Shown in pieces: positions 58,490 to 64,000 of a stretch of DNA of 64,000 nucleotides. Origin of the DNA: Capra hircus. Lineage: Eukaryota; Chordata; Mammalia; Artiodactyla; Bovidae. Position 1 is the stretch's first letter. Each line of letters starts with the position of its first letter. The notes beneath the pieces are model-generated. The model was not told the origin of the DNA. It worked only from the letters and a program-made list of their open reading frames with translations, and ran no database searches. Position numbers and translations under genes: made by a program. Where the stretch lies: the NCBI RefSeq assembly GCF_001704415.2, contig NC_030824.1, positions 32,421,022-32,485,021 of the forward strand, given 5' to 3'.

Positions 58490-59060
58490 CTTGGTGACTT
58501 TATGTCCCTTTAAGGATAAAAGCTTTAGCAAGTAAGTAGATGATGTTTTCCTGTGAGGAGGCCTGAAAAAGAGAGAAAAGAACCAAATCATCCACATATC
58601 GCAGCAAATTAGAAGCCCTAGGGAACTTTATATCATCTAGATCAGCCTTCAGAATTTGTGAGAAATAAGAAGGATTCTCAGTAAATCCCTGAGGCATTAT
58701 TACCTAGGTAAACTGTTTTTCTTCCAAAGTGAAGGCAAAAAGGTATTGGCAAACTTCATCAAGAAGAATACTAGAGAATGCACTGCATAAATCAATTATA
58801 GCAAAGAATTTGCTTCCAGTGGGAATGGATTTTAGCAGGGTATGAGATTAGGAATAATAAGGTGTCAAAGGATAACAATGTTCTTTATTGCTGAGAGGTC
58901 TTAGACAAACCTCTGCCCTCAGATTTTGTCATTGATAAATGGGAGTGCTATATGGGTAATGATAATCTTCTATTATGGGCCTTATACCTTGAACAATTTC
59001 TTTACATAATATTGAATAATTCTTACGAGAGGATATAAGGGATCTGTTTGAATCCTGATA
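58490..59060 (-). pseudogene. ERV reverse transcriptase remnant
   Basis: The minus frame 58500-58697 shows MPQGFTENPSYFSQ, then LLRYVDDLVLFS, the RT catalytic box. Upstream, in other frames, are DLCSAFSSI-like and LFAFTLEEKQFT-like pieces (about 58720-58820), and a segment before them resembles the QYPL... region that starts retroviral RT. Stops and frameshifts occur between them. The RNase H and integrase parts are missing, because the element ends near 58345. Confidence 0.75.
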
Positions 59061-59312
59061 GGAGGTGTGCTGTGAATTCTGCCCATATTAGTTGTAAATG
59101 TTGCCCTTAAGGAGGGTGGTAGCAGATTCAAAAGGTGAATGATGAGTATTTCCACTATCAGTTCTAGCACCATCAGAGACAGAATAAGTAAAAAAAAAAG
59201 TCAAAGGATCACTTAAGTCACCTTGTTGCGTGCCTTGATGACCACCATCAGGTTGAAGAGCTATATCCCTCTTTGGGAGAAACAAATCTAAGTCCTGGCC
59301 TAATAAGAGGAT

Positions 59313-59525
59313 GTGTGTGCGTGTGCTCCGTCACTTCAGTCATGTCCGACTCTTTGAGACCCCATGGACTGTAGCCTGGAAGGCTCTTCTGTCCATGGGA
59401 TTCTCCAGGCAAGAATACTGAAGTGGATTGCCATTTCTTCCTCCAGGGGTATCTTCTCAACACAGGGATCTAACCCAAGTCTCCAGTGTCTCCTGCCTGA
59501 CAAGCAGATTCTTTACTTTTCAAGC
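59313..59525 (-). mobile_element. Bov-tA SINE inside ERV
   Basis: GTGCTCCGTCACTTCAGTCA to GCAGATTCTTTACTTTTCAA, minus strand. Confidence 0.9.
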
Positions 59526-60040
59526 AATCAGTGGCAGAAGAACTCAGAGAAAAGAGCATGCATCTCTCAAAGGGCCTAAACAAAATAGTATTGGTTCAGA
59601 GTCAGGAACCTCTGGAGGTTCACTAGAGAGCCCCACTACTGGAACTGTTCCAGTCCTCTGAGGTGGGGGCTGCTTTATAGTAATGAGGTTGAGTACCAAG
59701 AGTGTGACTCTGGTGTCATCTAGGACTGGAAAAGCTCACCAATCTGGACAAATGTTTCCCCAGACCAACTGAGAGGAAGGATTCAGATGAGGCCCTGCAG
59801 TTCCTCACAGCCTTACTACTGAGAATTCGGAGAATGTTGGCAAGTCCAGTTAGAAGGCTGAAAGTGCCAGATTTTTTAAAATTTGTAATAATCTCTTCCT
59901 CAATGGTGGCTCTTTGCAATAACAGAAGAACCTAGGAGAGTTTTGATTTTATTTAAGGTCTTTCACTTGCTTCAGTTGAAGATTAAAAATATTGGTAGAA
60001 TCTGTCCATCCAAATCTTCCGATTTATCCCTTACCTCAGA

Positions 60041-60240
60041 CCCACTACTATATATAAAATAAGTAACTAATAAGGATGTACTGCATAGCATATGGAACAA
60101 TACTCTGTAATGACCTATATGGGAAAAGAATATTTAAAGGAGTGGATATATGCATTTGTATAACAGAATCAGTTGGCTAAACACCGAAAACTAACACAAT
60201 ATTGTAAATTGGTTATATCCCCCCAAATTTAAGATAAAAA
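60041..60240 (+). mobile_element. L1 3'UTR fragment inside ERV
   Basis: GGATGTACTGCATAGCATAT, AATATTTAAAGGAGTGGATA and CTAACACAATATTGTAAATT match the same L1 3'UTR type as 53450-53730. Confidence 0.8.
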
Positions 60241-60315
60241 GTAACAGTCAAAAAAATTTTGGTGGTTTTCTTTTGAGGTGACTCATCTAGATTATGAGAG
60301 AGGTGGTTTGACAAA

Positions 60316-60645
60316 CTAACTGACTCTGGAGTGAACATAGCTTTTCCATTCCTTCCTGGTCATTTTTACTAGAAGATCAGACTTTTCTTTAATAATAATC
60401 TGAAGTTGATTGTAATAACTATGAATATATTCATCAGGTTTTTGTGCACAAACCGGAGTTTTGTTCTGATTAACAGTCTTCAGAAAAGCCCTAGGAATTT
60501 GCTCATTGAAATTGCCTAGCAATTTCTTGAGCCTAATCATAGAAGTTAGCAACTGGTCTCCCAGGTATAGTTTTAGAGACCTGGCAGGACTTTCCCAATT
60601 AGTGATTTTTATCCAAAGCTGGACCTGGGCTTCACTGACAAGCAT
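60316..60645 (-). pseudogene. ERV gag capsid remnant
   Basis: A 109-codon minus frame with LYLGDQLLTSMIRLKKLL and KPDEYIHSYYNQLQ. The arrangement and composition fit a gammaretroviral-type gag capsid region. A second gag-like frame lies at 60755-60970 (proline-rich PQVPPQIHL, YPVKMKPSEDPED-like ends). The first methionine is not a real start. Identity is inferred from its position upstream of the RT and its style rather than from a signature motif. Confidence 0.55.
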
Positions 60646-61159
60646 ATAAAGCAGCTAATATAAGAAAGAGAAAGCAGGTTGATACATTAGAATGACTATA
60701 TTAAATTCTGTAGGGAATCTGTAAGGGTCTTTTGTTACTTTGTGAAAATCTTTGTTACAACAAGGGTTTGTCCTCTGGATCCTCAGAAGGTTTCATTTTA
60801 ACTGGATAGATTCCTATGGATTTAGGGGAAATGGGGGCTGAGATGAGTTTCAAAGAAAAAGGGAAATTTGATGAGAAAATTAAGATGGGGGATCTGTCAG
60901 TATAGAGAAGGTATAATTGGTATAGAAGGAAGAAAAGAGAAAGATGGATCTGGGGTGGCACCTGAGGCAAAGGATCTGGTGAGAGGAGCTTGAGGCTTTG
61001 GAAGGCATCTTTTCTTTCTTTGTGTGTGTGTTTTGTTTGTTTTGCCTTAGTTCATCTTAAAAGTTTATTTTGCAGAGAGGCAATTCAAGGTTCATGATAA
61101 CATTTAGAAGCTTCAAAATATCAACTGACATAGCATGCCATTCAGTTTGGGAATTTTTA

Positions 61160-61280
61160 TTTATTTTTTTTTTCTCTTTTTATTTTTATTTTTTTATTTT
61201 TTTAATTTTAAAATATTTAATTCTTACATGTGTTCCCAAACATGAAACCCCCTCCCACCTCCCTCCCCATAACATCTCTG
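61160..61280 (-). mobile_element. Short L1 3' end inside ERV
   Basis: T-rich tail at left, then TTAATTCTTACATGTGTTCC and CACCTCCCTCCCCATAACAT, the same 3' end as the two full-length L1s. TGGGAATTTTTA occurs on both sides (near 61149 and 61282) as a TSD. Confidence 0.92.
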
Positions 61281-61654
61281 TGGGAATTTTTAGATCTATG
61301 GTAGTGCAGTCAATTTTAAGAAAAGTAAGTTTGGGAATTTAAAACATTCTTTATTGTGGCCACTGATAGTTCAAATTGACTTTAGTTGTCGGTTCACTTA
61401 GTAAATGTGCATGAGAAAGAATCACAGTTATTAAACTAAACTCAACTAGGGCCCCTGTAGGTGGGGTGTACTCAAAATATTCAGATAACTGTTATCTTAT
61501 TTGGAGTTCCTTTTTATCTCTAGATTAAAAGAATAATTTTCAAATAGCCTAAGTAGCTTGCAACTCAAACAGCCTATAAGCCTAATACCATCCAGTTCTA
61601 AGGGGACAGGCTGTTCCCAAAGTAGCCAAGCTGAAGTCTGCTCAAAACAGCTGT

Positions 61655-62560
61655 GATCAGTTCAGTTCAGTTCAGTTCAGTCCCTCAGTCGTGTCCGACT
61701 ATTTGCGACCCCATGAATCGCAGCATGCCAGGCCTCCCTGTCCATCACCAACTCCCGGAGTTCACTCAGACTCATGTCCATCGAGTCCGTGATGCCATCC
61801 AGCCATCTCATCCTCTTTCATCCCCTTCTCCTCCTGCCCTCAGTCTCTCCCAGCAGCAGAGTCTTTTCCAATGAGTCAACACTTCGCATGAGGTGGCCAA
61901 AGTACTGGAGTTTCAGCTTTAGCATCATTCCTTCCAAAGAAATCCCAGGGCTGATCTCCTTCAGAATGGACTGGTTGGATCTCCTTGCAGTCCAAGGGAC
62001 TCTCAAGAGTCTTCTCCAGCACCACAGTTCAAAAGCATCAATTTTTCAGTTCTCAGCCTTCTTCACAGTCCAACTCTCACATCCATACATGACCACTGGA
62101 AAAACTATAGCCTTGACTAGATGGACCTTTGTTGGCAAAGTAATGTCTCTGCTTTTCAATATGCTATCTAGGTTGGTCATAACTTTCCTTTCAAGGAGTA
62201 AGCGTCTTTTAATTTCATGGCTGCAGTCACCGTCTGCAGTGATTTTGGTCCCCCAAAATAAAGTCTGCCACTCTTTCCACTGTTCTCCCATCTATTTCCC
62301 ATGAAGTGATGGGACCAGATGCCATGATCTTCGTTTTCTGAATGTTGAACTTTAAGCCAACTTTTTCACTCTCCACTTTCACTTTCATCAAGAGGCTTTT
62401 TAGTTCCTCTTCACTTTCTGCCATAAGGGTGGTGTCACCTACATATCTGAGGTTATTGATATTTCTCCCACAATCTTGATTCCAGCTTGTGCTTCTTCCA
62501 TCCCAGCGTTTCTCATGATGTACTCTGCATATAAGTTAAATAAGCAGGGTGACAATATGA
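61655..62560 (-). mobile_element. BovB 3' and RT C-terminal fragment
   Basis: (TTCAG)n start, then the full BovB 3' part and RT C-terminus. The catalytic box reads YVGD instead of YADD (near 62430-62445). 5'-truncated at about 62560. Confidence 0.93.
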
Positions 62561-62574
62561 GACATAAATATCCA

Positions 62575-63615
62575 TATTAAGTTACTTGTCTTTTTATCAT
62601 GAGTTATAATATATGAGAGTTTATAATATATGAGTTCTTTATATATTTTTGAGACAAGTATCTCTTCAGATATATTATTTTCAAATATTTTCATCCATTT
62701 AGTGGGATGAATTTTCATTTTCATTGGCTTTCTTAGAATTTTCTGTGTAAACAAACATGTCATCTCCAACTAGAAACAAATTTTATTTTTCTTTCTGAAT
62801 GAATATTTTAATTCTTTTCTTCTTAAATTGCCCTTGTTAGAATTTCCAGAATAATGTGTCAAAGTAGAGAGAGCATATGTTCTTTTTTTGTTCCTAGTTT
62901 TAAGGAGAAAGATCAAGCATTTCATCAATAAATATAATGTTAGCTTTGAGTCTTTCATATATATATTTTTTGGTAGATCTAGTTAAAGAAGTTCCCTTTT
63001 ATTCCTAATTCGTTAACATGTTTTTATCATGAATGGGTCTTGGGTTTTTGTCAAATTCTGTTTTTGTGTCTGATAAGAGGGCCATGTGTGTTTTGTTTTC
63101 TATTCTGTTGATGTGCTACATCAGCATATGTGATTTTTGGATGTTCTACCAACCTTGCATTCTAGAATATATCCTGCTTGATCATTTTGTTTGGTGCTCC
63201 TGCTAAGTCACTTCAGTTGTGTCCGACTCTGTGTGATCCCATAGACAGCAGCCCACCAGGCTCCCCCGTCCCTGGGAGTCTCCAAGCAAGAATACTGGAG
63301 TGTGTTGCCATTTCCTTCTCCAATGCATGAAAGTGAAAAGTGAAAGTGAAGTCACTCAGTCGTGTCTGACTCAGTGACCCCATGGACTGCAGCGCACCAG
63401 GTTCCTCCATCCATGGGATTTTCCAGGCAAGAGTACTGGAGTGGGGTGCCATTGCCTTCTCCGATCATTTTGTATAATTGCATTTATATGTTGCTGGATT
63501 TGCTTCGTTAGTATTTTATGGAAAATTTTTATGTTTATATTTATAAGAAATATTGGTCTGTAGTTGTATTTTCTTGTGGTGTCTTTCTCTGGTTTTGATT
63601 AAAGGACAATAATGA
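62575..63615 (-). mobile_element. Old L1 ORF2 fragment, internally deleted, split by Bov-A2
   Basis: The minus frame 62536-62769 includes MKIFENNISEEILVSKIYKEL, a late RT region. At about 62755 it jumps to the segment just after the FADD box, so internal sequence is missing. GTTTTTATCATGAATGGGTC (near 63020) corresponds to the L1 motif HPFMIKTL. After the SINE it continues with TAGTATTTTATGGAAAATTT and GGTCTGTAGTTGTATTTTC. Confidence 0.8.
63191..63462 (-). mobile_element. Bov-A2 SINE with 11-bp TSD
   Basis: GTGCTCCTGCTAAGTCACTT start, two related units, GCCATTGCCTTCTCC end. TSD GATCATTTTGT at 63180-63190 and 63463-63473. Confidence 0.95.
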
Positions 63616-64000
63616 CTCTTACAAGTTACAATAATTTCTTTTTCTTGACTAGGAAAGAAAACTGCATGCAATGTTGGTCTGATTGAATCTGAAAACAAGG
63701 TAACCTGGGTACATACTATACATCTCAAACTCTTTATTTTGATCAAGCAAATTATCACTTATCAAATGATGGCCCCTTAATTTGAACAAAACCAGGATCA
63801 TTGCCTAGTACAAATTCTGCAGATGTAGCATGTCTGGAGTTATGACTTCTTTCTTGCCCTGTGCTAACTCAAGAAGAAGAAAGGATTAAGCATAGAGCAT
63901 ATTACAGAGTTGCTCATTTAAAATCCAATAACATTTTTGTTAGAATAGAAGTTCATGGAATGATGGAAGTCTAATCATAAGTGTGATTGAAGATAAAAAC
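63616..64000. other. Unassigned DNA
   Basis: No gene or repeat recognised to the window end. Confidence 0.55.

Larger units (their letters stand above)
58345..61648 (-). mobile_element. Decayed class I ERV, gag-pro-pol remnant without LTRs
   Basis: Minus-strand retroviral order: gag-like sequence (about 61560-60300), a nucleocapsid/protease zone (about 59950-59100), then RT (about 59060-58490). The RT style, with PQGFTENPSYFSQ and YVDD, is gammaretrovirus-like. Frames are broken throughout. Insertions: an L1 3' end (61160-61280), another L1 3'UTR (60041-60240) and a Bov-tA (59313-59525). No env and no flanking LTR is visible. BovB copies lie on both sides, so the borders may be eroded. Confidence 0.75.

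Noticed and set aside
61653..62304. Plus frames of 73 and 176 codons
   Set aside because: Antisense of a BovB copy; the same text appears in the other minus-strand BovB copies.
1..64000. CRISPR arrays, operons, tRNA or rRNA genes
   Set aside because: No spaced direct repeats, cloverleaf or rRNA core seen; tRNA-like patches are SINE heads.

Overview
This window looks like non-genic (intergenic or deep intronic) DNA of a ruminant, most likely a bovid. It carries at least 15 BovB (RTE-type LINE) segments, about 18 Bov-tA/Bov-A2 SINEs, ruminant-type L1s and ERV LTRs, on older mammalian L2, L1M, hAT and Tigger relics. I found no convincing host exon, no tRNA or rRNA gene and no CRISPR array. Every long open frame I could explain belongs to a transposable element. 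Names of repeat families rest on recognition of their sequence, not on a database search.

The main object is at 12223-27734: two full-length L1 elements, one inside the other in opposite orientation. The outer L1 is on the minus strand. Its 3' end is at 12223, its 5' end is at 27734, and it is flanked by a 12-bp target-site duplication (TSD). It is split inside its 5'UTR by an inner, plus-strand L1 at 18555-26314 that has its own 15-18-bp TSD. Both ORF2 frames are exactly 3819 bp with no indels. They share one in-frame TAA just before the C-terminal zinc-knuckle region and carry private stops as well. The inner ORF1 (308 codons) is intact. The nesting gives inverted arms of about 6.3 kb around a 1.4-kb loop, a second 1.4-kb inverted pair, and two L1 promoters that face each other.

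Layout. 1-2813: an L1 3' end split by a BovB that carries a Bov-A2. 3086-6640: old unrecognised DNA, L2, and a BovB tip. 7212-12149: BovB copies, a Bov-tA split by BovB, LTR pieces and a 77-bp tandem duplication in BovB. 12223-27734: the nested L1 pair. 27746-30488: an orphan repeat and a solo-type LTR hit by BovB and Bov-A2. 30489-35408: BovB, L1M, SINEs, a Tigger end and a (GT)24 tract. 36700-41250: old L2 with a reverse-transcriptase region, plus an L1 5'UTR-like piece. 42356-51515: a SINE and three large BovB copies with endonuclease and/or RT remnants. 53450-57737: L1 3' ends, a hAT relic and SINEs. 57738-62560: a decayed minus-strand class I ERV (gag, protease and RT remnants) between two BovB copies. 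62575-63615: an old L1 with a Bov-A2 inserted.

No operon-like or pathway relation exists among these elements. The only functional links are retrotransposon ones: L1 supplies ORF1p and an endonuclease/RT, BovB supplies the RT whose 3' tail the Bov SINEs share, and the inner L1 used the A-rich tract in the outer 5'UTR as its target.
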